Shown: positions 31,769 through 44,110 of the stretch, piece after piece
How positions within the stretch are numbered: the stretch's first letter is position 1
How the letters are laid out: every line of letters begins with the position of its first letter
Assembly: GCA_013054445.1 (NCBI GenBank)
Contig: JAAMPI010000201.1
Span: 1 to 52,343 of the forward strand
Direction: 5' to 3'
From: Cudoniella acicularis
Taxonomy: Eukaryota; Ascomycota; Leotiomycetes; Helotiales; Helotiaceae
Length of the DNA: 52,343 bases
Translations under genes and position numbers: made by a program
The notes under the pieces: generated by a model
Seen by the model: the letters and a program-made list of their open reading frames with translations, nothing else
Databases searched by the model: none
Told to the model about the DNA's origin: nothing

Positions 31769-33526
31769 ATGGCAACAACCATGCTACGGCCCTTTGAAGA
31801 CGAATTGCCGGTCGACCATGACGAGAAGGTCCTCTTGTCTTTGGGTTACAAGCAAGAGTTCAAGCGAGAATTCAGTCTTTGGACCACTTTCTGTGTCAGC
31901 TTCGCCGTGCTGGGGTTGCTTCCGAGTTTCGCGTCGACGTTATACTATGGCATGGGTTACGCTGGAACTGCGGGTGTGTTACTCTTTTTTCCCCAAATAA
32001 TATCGTGGACGGTTGTTACAGAATATTGGGCTGATATCAATCTCCCTTCCAGGGATGGTTTGGGGATGGATCATTGCCATGGTCTTTATCCAATGTGTCG
32101 CCCTGAGCTTGGCTGAACTCTGCTCATCAATGCCAACAAGGTCAGGATTGCATTCACAGTCCATCGTATGACATATTCTGACGTTCATTTACGCAGCGGT
32201 GGTCTCTATTATGCGTCAGCTGTTCTTGCACCCCCAGGCTGGGGCCCTGTTGCATCTTGGGTGACTGGCTGGTCCAGCTGGATTGGACAAGTCACAGGTG
32301 CACCATCGGTCAACTATTCAGTGGCAGCAATGATTCTTGCTGCTCGGTCGATAACTGACTCAGATTACGTACCAACGAACTACGAGTTGTTCCTCCTCAC
32401 CACTTTCCTCATGATCACCCAAAGTTGCATCAGTAGCATGCCAACCAAGTGGATCGCTGTCTTCAATTCTTTGGGGTCCAGTTTCAACATGGTAGCAGTA
32501 ATCATTGTCATCATTCTCATACCTGCAGCTACTACAACGGATCCTAAGTTCACGCCAGCGTATCAAGTGTGGAGCAACATCGACAATGGTACAGATTTCC
32601 CCAACGGTATCGCCATATTAATGAGTTTCATCAGCGTTATGTGGGCAATGTCAGGCTTTGATGCGCCTTTTCATCTGAGCGAGGAATGCGCCGTTGCTGA
32701 CGTCTCCTCTCCGCGCGCCATTGTTTTGACGTCTGCAATTGGTGGTATATTTGGTTGGGTCTTGCAGGTTGTCGTTGCGTACACAGTCGTCGACATTGAG
32801 GCTGTCCTCAACTCTGACCTTGGCCAGCCGTGGGCGACCTACTTGCTCCAGGTTCTGCCGATGAAGACTGCTCTTGCCACTCTCGCATTGACTATAATAG
32901 CTGGCTTCTCCATGGGTCAAGGTTGCATGGTTGCAGCATCTCGAGTCACCTATGCCTACGCCCGTGACGGTTGCTTCCCCATGTCAAAATACTGGCGGAA
33001 AGTGAACAAATACACCAAGACACCGGTCAATGCGGTATGGTTCAACTGTACCGTTGGCATCCTGCTTTGCCTCCTTATATTTGCTGGGGAGGTGGCTATC
33101 CTAGCTATCTTCTCTGTCGGCGCCATTGCTTGCTTTGTTGCATTCATGATCCCCATCTCTTTGAGGGTCTTCTTTGTCGGTAATAGGTTTCGAAGGGGAC
33201 CTTGGCATCTTGGAAAGTTTGGGAAGCCGATCGGAGCAGCCGCTGTTGCATTCGTCGCTCTAATGGTTCCGATATTGTGTTTACCTAACAGGATAGGAAG
33301 TGACCTCAAGTAAGTCCTTCAAAGCCCTATCATAAGCAAAAAAGTTATTGACTGAATTATTAGCTCTTCCAATATGAACTGGACCTGTCTTGTGTACGGG
33401 GCTCCCATGTTATTTGCTTTACTCTGGTTTGCCATTGACGCCCGCAAGTGGTTCAAAGGACCAAGGGTTAATGCCAAGCATGCCATGAACGGCCAAGTTA
33501 TTAAAGAACTCGGGATCCTGGTTTGA
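31769..33526 (+). CDS. APC-superfamily amino acid / GABA / choline-type permease
   Basis: A plasma-membrane or vacuolar importer of the fungal amino acid-choline transporter family. Four exons fit in phase: 31769-31973, 32053-32140, 32197-33309 and 33364-33526, giving 522 aa with introns of 54-79 nt. The N-terminus is soluble (DHDEKVLLSLGYKQEFKREF, the family signature before helix 1). TM1 starts at FSLWTTFCVSFAVLGLLPS. The elements GWIIAMVFIQCVALSLAEL, MPTSGGLYYASA and ASRVTYAYARDG are typical. About twelve hydrophobic helices are present. The end has KWFKGPRVN, usual for GABA/choline permeases, then KELGILV. The substrate cannot be read from sequence. No lesion is seen. Confidence 0.92.
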
Positions 33527-34037
33527 ATATATTGCGGGTTTGATTGATTGTTTGATTTATAGTCCGTTCAAGCTGTCAGATGGCGGCACGTGCTGCCGAT
33601 CCTAATTTCCTATTACCCCTATTCTTGATTATATATACCATCCTTACCTTCCGTAGTTTTGAATGAGACAGACCTTTCTGCCCTCGCTCTTATGACTACA
33701 GGCTTCACCCTAAGCTACTGACACAAGCGCTCACAAAGGTGCTATACAGCATACTATCTAATTTTACATGCAAATCTCTACGTTTTGGCATTTCCATGAT
33801 GTTTTTGAATCGATTCCTGTATTTCGGACTCGTTTTCGAGCACATTCGCTTTAGAAATTAGTCATTGTTCATATCACAGCTATACGAGAATTTGCGTTGT
33901 TTCGTTGTGTACAAGACTGATGTTGTGACGTACCTAGTTAAATGTTGCGTGGCAACGACGCAAGTATTTTCGTCTCATCATTCAGGGTAAAGGTAAGAAC
34001 TTTGCATTTTTCGGGTTTCAGCGCAGCTGCAATATAA
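33527..34037. other. Intergenic with E-box near-palindrome
   Basis: No gene recognised. GGCGGCACGTGCTGCC at 33582-33597 has the perfect core GCACGTGC and two mismatched arm positions. It lies only about 55 bp after the permease stop, so it may be a 3' element or belong to another gene. Confidence 0.45.
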
Positions 34038-34343
34038 TTATTCCTCCACTTCATCATCGTCATCCATGTTAATGTTGGACATCTGGTCCACAATCTTTGC
34101 AAGGTCAAATTTGCGCATTTCCTCGGGAGTCAAGTCTTGCTCCCTGCTATCACTATCGCCCACGATGCTCAAGTCCACGGTCGACTCATAGTCGCTTTCG
34201 AAGGTGGAAATATCGCTAGCAAAATTTGCGTCTTCGGCGTCCCCACCTTGGTCATCGCTACGGGCCTGCACCTCGTGAAAATCTGTGTCCATTGCGAAGT
34301 TCCAGAGCCGTGCGTAGAGATGGATGCGGCGTTGACATGTCAT
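34038..34343 (-). CDS. Short acidic protein of unknown function
   Basis: Open frame of 101 aa from an ATG at 34343. I recognise no family. The product is very acidic, with a serine/aspartate-rich middle (FASDISTFESDYESTVDLS), a helical TPEEMRKFDLAKIVDQMSN and a DDDDEVEE end. It may be the last exon of a larger gene whose upstream part is lost in the AT-rich DNA that follows, or an orphan. The clean acidic end argues for real coding sequence, but support is limited. Confidence 0.35.
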   Translation of the reverse strand: MTCQRRIHLYARLWNFAMDTDFHEVQARSDDQGGDAEDANFASDISTFESDYESTVDLSIVGDSDSREQDLTPEEMRKFDLAKIVDQMSNINMDDDDEVEE

Positions 34344-35069
34344 GCACCGACATAATCACAGCAGAATGAAATTTTGTTGCAACTGAATCTGCCAAGAATT
34401 ATCAGGAAGACACACTACCAGGGTAAGATCTTATAAGGTCGCCGGTACCGTTCCCTTACTCCAACTTCAAGGAGAAATTCAAATTTTATAATATTGATCA
34501 ATCATGAATTAACTAGTCATATTTTCAGTTTTAGACTTGAAGTTTTCATAATTCATTAACTCTCACCTTATCGCGCTGGGAAAGACTCGATCGGCCACGG
34601 GTTGATAGAAACCCCTCTCAATTCTCGGAGCTACGCGTGCGCAGGACTCTATATACGCAAAGGACTCTCAGAGAAGCGCAATTAAAAGCATCACCGGTAT
34701 ATTACAAGGTGCTGCGGATCCTCTTCTTAAATAATCCTAACGATACCTAACAAGTAAAGGATAATTTAATAAATTAAAATCAATTACCCTTAGATGGCGA
34801 AAATAAAAAGAATCAAGTATCGCGCATACCTAATGCAGTCGGCGGTCTAATGAATCGCTATCTAGATAACCTTATCCTTATCGCACGGCGCTAACCCTAA
34901 CCTTGCCGGACTAGAAAAAGATTTTTTTATTATCGCACGTATTTTTGAGGGTATTCAAAAACTCTTCCCTCCAGAACCAGCAATTCAACATTCTCGTGCC
35001 CAACCAACTCTTTCTCTCCTAGTGCCTTTCTCACAAACCTCGCAGATCAAGCAAGGAATAGTGAAGACG
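34344..35069. other. AT-rich intergenic, 5' region of GMP synthase
   Basis: No gene seen. The part 34380-34940 is AT-rich and rich in stop codons on all frames, like the decayed tracts elsewhere in the window. The last 100 bases are pyrimidine-rich and form the likely promoter and leader. Confidence 0.5.
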
Positions 35070-37885
35070 ATGACGGCTGAACCTGCAGGCTCTGTGCCCC
35101 ACAAAGCCTTCGACACGATACTGACTCTCGACTTTGGGTAAGTCGCACAATCGAAAAGACCCATGTCAAATGTGCAGTAACTGACTTCGGGTTCTTGGGT
35201 CAGCTCGCAGTACACACACCTGTGAGTCGTTTCCTGAGTTTCATTCAATGGTGGCCATGGATAGGGACATGCTGACCGCGGATATAAAGCATAACCCGCC
35301 GTCTCCGAGAGCTGAATGTCTTCTCAGAGATGCTCCCATGTACCCAGAAGATCTCCGAGCTCGACTTCACTCCCAAAGGAATCATTCTTTCTGGTGGCCC
35401 ATATTCGGTCTATGATGCAGGAAGTCCACATGTGGATCCTGCTATTTTCGATTTAAGTATGGCTTCTCCTCGGTCATGATCCTCTGCCCTTTACTAACAT
35501 CTTAACTTCACAGATGTTCCTATCCTAGGAATTTGCTGTACGTAACCATCAACGTGATCGCCTATACTCCAAGTACGAGGCTGATCACAGGGGCTCACAT
35601 AGATGGCATGCAGGAGATTGCGTACCGCGCAGATCCAGATAACGTTATTGCAGGCACGCACCGCGAATACGGCCTTGCCACTCTCAAGCCGCAAATGATT
35701 AACAGCCATGTTGACCGTCTCTTTCAAGGACTTGAGGGATCCATGCGAGTATGGATGAGCCACGGCGACAAGCTGGCAAAGCTCCCCGAGGGTTTTCATA
35801 CCGTGGCAATCTCTGAAAACTCCGAGTACGCTGCCGTTGCCCACGGCACTAAGCCTATCTACGGTCTACAATTCCATCCCGAAGTCACCCACACGCCGAA
35901 CGGCACCAAGCTCTTGAAAAACTTTGCCCTCGGTATTTGCGGCTGCGAGCAAAACTGGACCATGTCCGCGTTTATGGACCAAGAGATTGAGCGAATCCGC
36001 AACCTTGTCGGCGAAAAGGGCCAGGTTCTAGGGGCAGTCAGCGGTGGTGTCGATTCCACCGTAGCCGCCAAGCTTATGGTATGTATTTCCGACGTTCTTT
36101 ATTCCCTTTCGGTTAGCTTGGCACACGTGCTCCTAAATTCCTGCCCTCATTTCCTCTTAGAAAAGAACGAGCTAACAAGGCTGAGCAGAAAGAGGCCATT
36201 GGATCAAGATTCTGGGCGGTTCTCGTTGATAGTATGTAATTCCACTTTCGATGTATCTCAATAGCTGAAATACTCTTCCATCCCCTCCCCCCAACAAAGA
36301 CAAAAGAGAGGAGCTGATGAACTCGGGTAGACGGCGTCATGAGGCTCAATGAGTGTGAACAAGTGCAGAAGGATCTTTCAGAGCACTTGGGAATCAACCT
36401 TACTGTGGTAGACGCTTCGCAGCAGTTTCTGGACGGGTTAAGTGGCATCGAGGATCCAGAGAAAAAGCGGAAGTTTATTGGTACGTCTAGAGATTGAAGT
36501 TTTCCTGTCTAGTTATTTAATATCTCGCGTATATGATCGATATTAACCTTTAACTAGGCAGCAAGTTCATCGATATTTTCGAGGCAGAGGCAAAAAAGAT
36601 AGAGGAAGCTGCTGCCGATTCCGACAGGGCTGGCAAAATTGAGTTCTTCCTCCAGTAAGTCTTTTTTACCTCGGACACGTGTTCCAGTTGCCGACCGCTG
36701 GATATTTTCTTCTCATGGAAGCTAAGTGTCGAATAGAGGTACACTCTACCCTGACGTGATTGAGAGTCTCTCATTCAAAGGTCCATCTGCAACAATCAAG
36801 GTCAGCCAACCCTAAAAAGAGCATTGCAAGTGAACCAATTATCAACCACTTATTAACTGACTAGCAGACTCACCACAACGTGTATGCTACTCTCCCTATT
36901 ATTCCAGCCCTATGTAAGAAGTGTAATAACTCATGGTTAAAGTGGCGGCCTACCAGAGCGAATGTCAAATGGGCAAGGCCTGTGCCTAATCGAGCCACTC
37001 CGAAGCCTCTACAAGGACGAGGTCCGTGGTACGTATCAATTTTAATTTCCTATTCGTTGTCTCTGGGGCCGAAGTGCTCCCAAGATGTTCCCTTTTGGCA
37101 CAATTGCTTGCAAACTTCATGTCGCATCTAAAGTGAATGAAAGCGCTGATATAATTGGTTAGAACTTGGTCGAGCGCTTGGAATACCAGAGCAACTTGTG
37201 ATGAGAGTACGTCCTTAATAAATGGAACCCCCCGTCCAATCTTGTTCTTCATATAACAAGTACTGACCTAATATCGGTAGCATCCATTTCCCGGTCGTAT
37301 GAAATCCCTCACTACCCAGTTACTCTAATTGATATTGACTCTTAATCAGCCGGAATCGCTGTTCGAATTCTTGGCGAAGTTACTCCTGAAAAGGTCGAGA
37401 TTGCTCGCCGCGCGGATCACATTTTCATTTCTGAGATTCGCGAGGCTGGACTGTACAACCAGATTTCCCAGGCCTTCGCTGCACTTGATCCAAGTCGCGC
37501 CGTGGGAGTCATGGGAGACAAGCGTGTCTACGGTTATATGATTATCCTTAGGGCTGTCACAACTACGGATTTTATGACTGCGGAATCTTGTGAGTTGTCC
37601 GGGATAAGGGCCTGTTTATGCGCGAGCTCTTTACTTAAAGGGCACAATGAAAACTAACTCTAAGACTAGTTGAGTTCTCTTGGCCGTTTCTCCAGCGCGT
37701 CACAAATCGGATTATAAACGAAGTTCATGGGTATGTACTTTGGCTAAGTACAAGGCTTCAGTCCTTCCTAAATGCTCTTATCCCTTTCGCGTTCTCTGGT
37801 TAACTCTACTAACTTGTTTAATAGAGTGTGCCGCGTTACTTATGATATCACTAGTAAACCTCCGGGAACAATCGAGCTAGAGTGA
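35070..37885 (+). CDS. gua1: GMP synthase (glutamine-hydrolysing), 16 exons
   Basis: Converts XMP to GMP with glutamine and ATP, the last step of guanylate synthesis, in the cytosol. I joined 16 exons with GT-AG borders and continuous phase to 542 aa, the normal length. Exons: 35070-35137, 35204-35221, 35290-35456, 35514-35537, 35603-36078, 36189-36231, 36331-36480, 36558-36654, 36737-36800, 36868-36881, 36943-37028, 37163-37206, 37281-37296, 37350-37589, 37670-37730 and 37825-37885. The class I glutamine amidotransferase half has GICYGMQE with Cys92, and His184/Glu186 in FHPE. The ATP-pyrophosphatase loop SGGVDS is at 239-244. Then come DNGVMRLNE, THHNVGGLPERM and the dimerisation domain ending [10 protein letters not shown]. 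Four exons are only 14-24 nt. No lesion is seen. Confidence 0.96.
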
Positions 37886-38023
37886 TAGTGCTATCAAAGT
37901 AGAGGTGATATTTTTCTTCTTCGGGGTGGGAGCCGGAGAATATAGAGTGGGGGAAGGGGGGCGGAGGGAAGGAGAGCCATTCTGTGTATTATTATTGAGT
38001 CTGCGAGAATTGACCAATTCACA

Positions 38024-39904
38024 TTAAGACTTAGGCTGGCCTTCCTTCTCATCCTTCAACTTTTTCTTCGTCATGCCATAATCTGTCTCTAGTGTCTTCC
38101 TCAACACAATTTCCTTCTCCAAAAACGCGACCAAAAGTCCCAGCCCTGCAATCCCGAGTGCAATTTCCCAGAGGAACCTCAAGCTATCGATATACACTCC
38201 CACAATCTGATCGTGAAGCGGATTCTGGAATGAGGTAGTAAAGCTTTTCGTAGCATACTCGTACGCATTTCCACCAACTAGCTCTGCTCTTACAGAAGCA
38301 TCACTGATACGATAAGCCAGGCTGTCGAAGCGACTGTTGAAAATGGCTCCTGGGATACTGACAGCAACACTGATGCCGAAGCTACGGATGAAGGAGAATG
38401 TTCCAGTGATTCTCGCGGTATCTGCCTCCTCAAGAGAAGCCTGTGCAGCAGGGAGGAGACTGCTGAGAGCAAAACCAGCACCACCGGCTGTAATTGCTTG
38501 GAATATAACCCACTCGGCCATTGAAGAGTGTTGACTTAGAAGCGTAAAGAGTCCGAAGCCGATGACCATGAAGGCGAATCCAATAAGGCTGAGGGGGCGA
38601 TACCTTCCAAACTGTTGCAGGACTTTGCCGCTGATAGCTGCAAAGGGAATAAGGAACAAAACTGTGGGGAGAAGTTCGACTCCGGATCTGGCCGGGGTGG
38701 AACCAAGCCCGGCTTGAAAGTAAACTGGAAGGAAGTAAATGGCCCAGACCGTGAGAAGTGAATGGATGAAACCGAGAGCACAAGCAGCAATCGTGGTCCT
38801 ATTTCTGAAGAGCCGAAGAGGTATAGTTGGCTCAAGACAGAATCTTGATCCTTCATAGAATAGAAATGCCGCTAGCCCGACAAACCCAAGAATGAGAGGG
38901 AGTATGGTCTGCCAAGCGGACCAAGGATGTGTAACTCCACCGTACGTCAAGGCAATCTCGATTGCAACGACCGATCCGAGAAAGATTGCCTCGCCAATAT
39001 AGTCGATCCGCTTGAGCTTTGCTAGCACTGATTCCTCTTTACGATATCCAACCTGGAGGAAAGTCACCAGTAGGACCAAGGACAAGCCTGCAAGCGGGAG
39101 ATTCAAGAAGAAGACCCATCTCCAAGTAGTCGACGTGACAATGACACCACCAACGAAGGGTCCAATGCCATTTCCGATAGTGATTGCAACGAATATCAAC
39201 GCCAAGTAGGCTCCTCGCTCGCGAAGGGGAACAAGGTCGCAAATTATCAAGTTGCCCAGAGTGACCAGTCCGCCTCCGCCAACTCCTTGAATTACGCGTC
39301 CAAAGATAAACACACCCATGCTGTGTGCCACGCCACTCATAGCACTGCCAACTGCGAACACCAAGACGGCGAATATGTAGACCCATCTTCTGCCGAAAAT
39401 GTCGGCCGCCTGCGCATATAAAGGTTGGAAGGCCATGCTAAACACGTCTTGACTTAGTTCTCAAATTGATGCGGTAAGGAGATCAAGTTTTCGAAAAAAG
39501 AAAGCGGTGACTTACTTTGACAAGAAGTAACCGTTAGCAGCCCAGAGATACAAGTCCCCACCGCCCAGATCGTGTATAATAGTTGGCAATGCAGTTGATA
39601 CTACGGTTCCCTCTAAAGAACCCAGAATATTCGTGACAGCGAGAGCTAGCATGATTGCCCAGAAGCGTGGTCCTCGTTGAAATGTTCTCTCGTCGCTATT
39701 GTCCTCATCACTGCTTCTTGAGTCGGAGTTAGAGCCCTTGGGAGGGGTTTTCTCTTGAGCATTCTGTTCCAACGTAGGTCGTCCTTCTGCTTTATTACTG
39801 CTAATTGGTGGTTGATATATTGACGGCTGAGATATCTCGGCAAGAGGTTGGGATTCCATAAGGGGTGCGAACGGCTGCTTCTCTTGGGCGATAATGATAC
39901 TCAT
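38024..39904 (-). CDS. MFS drug:H+ antiporter, DHA2 (14-TM) family
   Basis: A plasma-membrane exporter, often for toxins, azoles or secondary metabolites; the substrate is unknown here. Two exons, 39904-39516 and 39437-38024 (donor GTAAGT, acceptor TTTAG), give 600 aa. An 80-residue Ser/Glu-rich cytosolic N-terminus precedes TM1 (FWAIMLALAVTNILGSLEGT, with the DHA2-type TxLPTI loop). FQPLYAQAADIFGRR is motif A. GRVIQGVGGGG and the antiporter motif C GNGIGPFVGG follow. Fourteen hydrophobic segments are visible. The C-tail is charged (KKKLKDEKEGQPKS). Separated by about 140 bp from the convergent GMP synthase end. No biosynthetic cluster genes are near, so a stand-alone efflux pump is likely. 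Confidence 0.93.
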
Positions 39905-41005
39905 ATTGTTCTTGTTGTAACTGTTCTTGTGCTCACAAACGATTCGCGGTTCACGGCGCCGGAAAAGGCCTTGAATTTAAGTAACTTATTTTAGTATAAG
40001 GCCGCCCGGCGTCAAATTGAGTACGGGGTACGGTAATGTTTAATCCCGACTCAGTGTAAATGTAACGAGATTGGGCTACCCACAAAAACATATAAGGTTA
40101 CACAAGTCAACATTTGGTGATGAGACGTTCAGAAGAATTAGTGGTGTATATCGATCAGGTTAGATTGTGAGTGTTAGAACCAGCCGAGACGGCACTCCAT
40201 GACCCCGTAAGGCCCGTATGAAGGCAATCATCGGTTGTTGGGGTTTACTAACTCCCGCTTCCGGCTCGAACGCAACGCTTACTTAATTCATCTATTGGCT
40301 GTTCCACTCCTTTCTTTTCCACCTTACCACTAGAGAATATCCTGAATTGTCTGTTTTTCCCGACTAATGACAGTCCAGAGTGGCGCTACACAAAATTTCG
40401 CCTCTTCAGGCTTTCATTGACAAACATCACTATGGTCGGTCTTACAGACTCATATCGCTGATATAACTTGACGTGCGGTTCAGTCAAACTTAAGAGGACA
40501 CGTGAAGGAGCTTAGAAAATTCACGAACCATACACCAACCATGAACTCGTACATGGCGATAGAGAGAAAAGTCTATTAAATGAGTACCAAATTCAACAAC
40601 CCAGGATATTCTAGTATACATGTTGACAGCCAGCGTGTAAAATGATTTGATTTGATTTAACTAATAGCTCATCATTGCGCTACCCGGTGCGCAAGGTGAG
40701 ACCATAGCAAAGAAGCGGCGTGGCCTACCTCGGAAGCAGAAGTGAGGGAGAACGGGGCGGGGGAAGGGAGTGAAGGAGAGGTAGATGGATGGGGTTCCTC
40801 ATCTATTTACTGAGCCCAGCAACATTTTTGATGCAACTGCGGGGTCATTTTGCTTCCTAGATATCAGGGTAACGTCTCGTGAACCAACATGGCTTGATTA
40901 ACTGTCGACTTCCTCTAGCATAGATGCAGCATCATAACTTGATTGGTCGGAGAGGTGATAGCGTTCCAGCCCCTATGAGAGTCCGGATTCCCCTGATTCG
41001 GATTG
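39905..41005. other. Intergenic, no gene recognised
   Basis: Promoter side of the MFS gene and then plain sequence without readable domains. Short frames only. Confidence 0.5.
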
Positions 41006-41330
41006 CTATGAGACCTCAATATCTAGATCGGGCAGCAACTCATCGATAACTGAACAGATTCTTTTCAAGTGAGTCGGCATCCATGTATCGTAGACGTTTT
41101 GGTGAATTTGTATGCCATCCATTTCTCTTTACTATCTAGTTCCGTGAAGCTGAATTCGCGGATCGGATAGCAGTAGAAGGTGGTCTTGTTTCCGTCGATC
41201 ACAGGATAGTGGCCGTAGATTCTGACTGTTTCGTGATCATGTGAAGCTCCTTTTCGCGTTCCACAAGTCTGAAGAGTTCGACTGGACCTCTCACTGCAAG
41301 TGTCATACTTTGAGAATTCTGTCGAACAGC
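41006..41330 (-). pseudogene. Fragment of a DUF7924-type fungal protein
   Basis: Minus-strand pieces read MTLAVRGPVELFRLVEREKE, then in another frame HDHETVRIYGHYPVIDGNKT, SFTELDSKEKWMAYKFTK, and in a third frame NVYDTWMPTHLKRICSVIDE. This is the recognisable core of a fungal domain I know as DUF7924, of unknown function. At least two frameshifts separate the pieces. One lies at the A run 41097-41100, where one A is missing for KFTKNVYDTW to read through. Only the C-terminal core is left; the upstream part is not readable. Confidence 0.6.
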
Positions 41331-41771
41331 TAAAAAGACGCGTTAAACATTCACTTCCTCAAGATGAAGGATCTGGTCTGTATTTCCAAAGTCTGCCTTT
41401 CAGGTAAAATAACTCATCCACCTCTCTAAGACATTCAAATCAAAAACAAATATCACGTCGAGCGCAAGGTTGGGAAAGAAGCATGTTTAGAAATCATCTA
41501 GCGGAAGTATTCCAAGTAACTTACAATATAAACATCAGCTCTCCCAAGCCCCTTTCTATCAAAGTTATAAAGATATATGATATGAATTACTCTACCAAAA
41601 AAAAGCTCCTGAAGCCCAGAAAGGTCTTCTGGCTCATATGCCCCCATGCCTCACTAAGACCTGTTCTACCTCTTCATGTCTGTTGATTGTGTTTGATTTG
41701 CTAAGAGGAAGAAGAAAGGAAGCCAACCCTCGTTCAGAAAAAAAGATAAAGTCGAACTGCGAGAAGAAACA
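41331..41771. other. Intergenic, nothing recognised
   Basis: AT-rich sequence between the DUF7924 fragment and the end of the HET gene. No domain or repeat seen. Confidence 0.5.
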
Positions 41772-43699
41772 TTAGAGGATCTGTGCCGTATCGTCTTGAT
41801 CATCAAACAGTATGAAACGCTGCTGGATCCAACCCATTCCAACCCTCCCAAATTTTCCGCGTCCCGGGTGCGTCGCGGATTCTGTGACAAATAGCACGTA
41901 GTATTTCCGTTTCCCATCCTTTGTTCTAGTCTTTTCTCTTCCCATTATAGCACACCGTACTTCTGATAAGGCCTTCCCTGGTTGAGAATCAAACCACAGA
42001 TGCCCGACTTCGTTATCCTTCTGGTCATGTATAACGCCCTCGGGTTTGATCTTGAAATCTTGAAGCCATCTCACTCGAGCCTCCAAGACATAGTTGTTCG
42101 CCTCAGCTTTCACAAATTGAACGCTGCTATCCCACTCAACATGTCTATCTTGCAAATACTGGATCTGCCCGTCATCAGTCTCATTGTTTTCACTGTTTGC
42201 ATTGCAATACGCCATCCAAGACCACGATGGAGGAGCCTTTCCAGCCGGGTAAGATATCTGCCTCAGGGAAATATTCTGGGCCCGTTGCCACAGGAGACTT
42301 TGGTGGAGGAAGCATTCAAAGATACCGTATCTGACATTGGTATGCAGAGCTTCGGCCAACACCGTGGCTAGTGAGTCGATCGCCACGGGCCTGTCTGTCG
42401 GGTATGTAATGTCTAAGTTCGAGTAATCCGTAAAAAGAGATTGAAAAAGCTTGATTCGAGCCGGCAGAGAACGACGGATGATAGAACGAGGAAATTCTGG
42501 GTCACTTAGAAAAGACAATTTCGCGCTAATTTTATTATAAATTAGTAAGTTTATTAGGTAAGTACTCGGTGATGATAAAGAAAAGCGAATTGTAAAGACG
42601 AAAAGCTGTGCCTTTAAACTAAGCCTTGTGTGGACTTACTTGCGCATATAAGTAAGCGTTTCGCAACGCACCCCACCGCCACACTCCCAATACGTTTGCC
42701 TCTTCGTGAAATGGATCGTTCGGCGTGACAAGGCTCGTTCCTGTAACACCCATGCCCGCTTATTCAAGAGACCCTCTTCCACGTCGCCAGGGAAATCATC
42801 GATTGATGTGCAAACGTAGACTTTGCCATGTGAGGACTTGGGTACCGTCACATATTGCGAATCTTCCTCTTTTAGCGGCCTGTTGAGAAATCCTTTGGTT
42901 GAGTCTTCGGCGGAGGTGGCAGCAATCGTACAGTAAGCATTCTTGAAGACCGCTTTCATCTTCTTAGATTCGGTATCCCAGTCCCCTGGGTCATCCTGAA
43001 TGATACAAAGTGAATCGATCCAGAGGTATCGCTGGCTGAGTTCTCGAGTGACTCTAATTGCATCTTGAAATGTCTGCGGCAGTTCTGTATCTGGGAACCC
43101 TTGCGCCCTCCTCTCCTTGTTCTCGCAAGTAGTACTCCAGCCTTTTTCTTCTTCTGTTGGCTTGCCCCAGCAATGGGAAAGAGCAACGTAGCGTTCTCCT
43201 CGGCCTATTTTGTCTTTGTTTGTCAAAATGAGGGGCGCGGTAGGGCCATTTCCCACATCAATGACGCGGGTTGGCATTAGATCTCTATCGGGCTCAGGAC
43301 AGCATGCACCTCTTTGCGAGCATTTGCCTTCGTTACAAAGTCGAACCCATTCCTTTATTAGCTCGAAATGGAGCGGGCTACCCGATTGTAGAAATCCGGG
43401 AAGTCCGGGTGGGATTGACTTTGACCTTCTAGAGTCATCTTGGGGCTCTAAATAGTATCAGCTGTCTATTTCAGCACCTGCAACAAAGCGGAGCACTTTC
43501 ACACACCCAGTACAGCACAGATCCTTACGTATTGTCGAGCTTTAAGAAGTCGTATCTCGGGCTCCTTGTTCCTGGCCTCCTCGAGGCGTTTAGAGAGGAT
43601 TTGACAGAGAACACAGTCGTCCTTCAGATCATGTAAAGAGAGGGGTTTCTCTAGGTCGATATTGCGACAGAGATTACATAATTCTGAAGAGTCTTTATG
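41772..43699 (-). CDS. HET-domain (heterokaryon incompatibility) protein, 5' end uncertain
   Basis: HET proteins trigger cell death when unlike hyphae fuse. Two 3' exons fit in phase, 43418-42640 and 42525-41772 (donor GTAAGT, 114-nt intron), giving about 510 residues. The HET domain has ERYVALSHCWG, then LWIDSLCIIQDD, FKNAYCTIAATSAEDSTKGF and RAWVLQERALSRRTIHF. The C-terminal half with PPSWSWMAY is usual for these proteins. An upstream exon near 43699-43529 reads LCNLCRNIDLEKPLSL and DDCVLCQILSKRLEEA, the normal cysteine-rich start. It joins in phase only if the acceptor is AAAG before 43418. No in-frame ATG is found before the AT-rich tract at 43740, so the true start may lie in a further exon or be lost. 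Confidence 0.75.
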
Positions 43700-43739
43700 A
43701 TTAATTAGCGAATTTAATCGAATTCCTATAACTTCAGAC

Positions 43740-44110
43740 GGGTAGGTCCATTCGTTTTTAGCATACTAGATTTTTTTTAATCTATATTAGTATTATATAC
43801 TATAGAAAGTATATAAGCTAACTTACAAACTAGTAGAATAAAAACAAATATAGTTAGCTATATTATCGGGTTAATATAATAATACGTACATCCTAAAATA
43901 TAATATTAGTAATCTACTTTTCTCTATATCGTCGGCATAGTAGCACTTACATCCTAAATCACCATAAAGACACCCGTAGTCAGTGACTCCCTTCTCTCTT
44001 TATCGTCGGCACAGTAGCACTTACACTCTATATTAATATTATTATTAGTAACAAATACCGACCTAGATTATAGCACTCACTAGAAAATATTTACCATGGT
44101 CCTCCCCGCT
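43740..44110. other. AT-rich tract with a 74-bp tandem duplication
   Basis: Strongly AT-rich, dense in TA. A block with CGTCGGCATAGTAGCACTTA at 43930 recurs as CGTCGGCACAGTAGCACTTA at 44004, both preceded by TCTCT-A/T-TATC. This gives a 74-bp direct duplication, still close in sequence. Confidence 0.6.

Noticed and set aside
34886..34900. Telomere-like TAACCCTAACC
   Set aside because: Only two units in AT-rich DNA; no array, so not a telomere relic.
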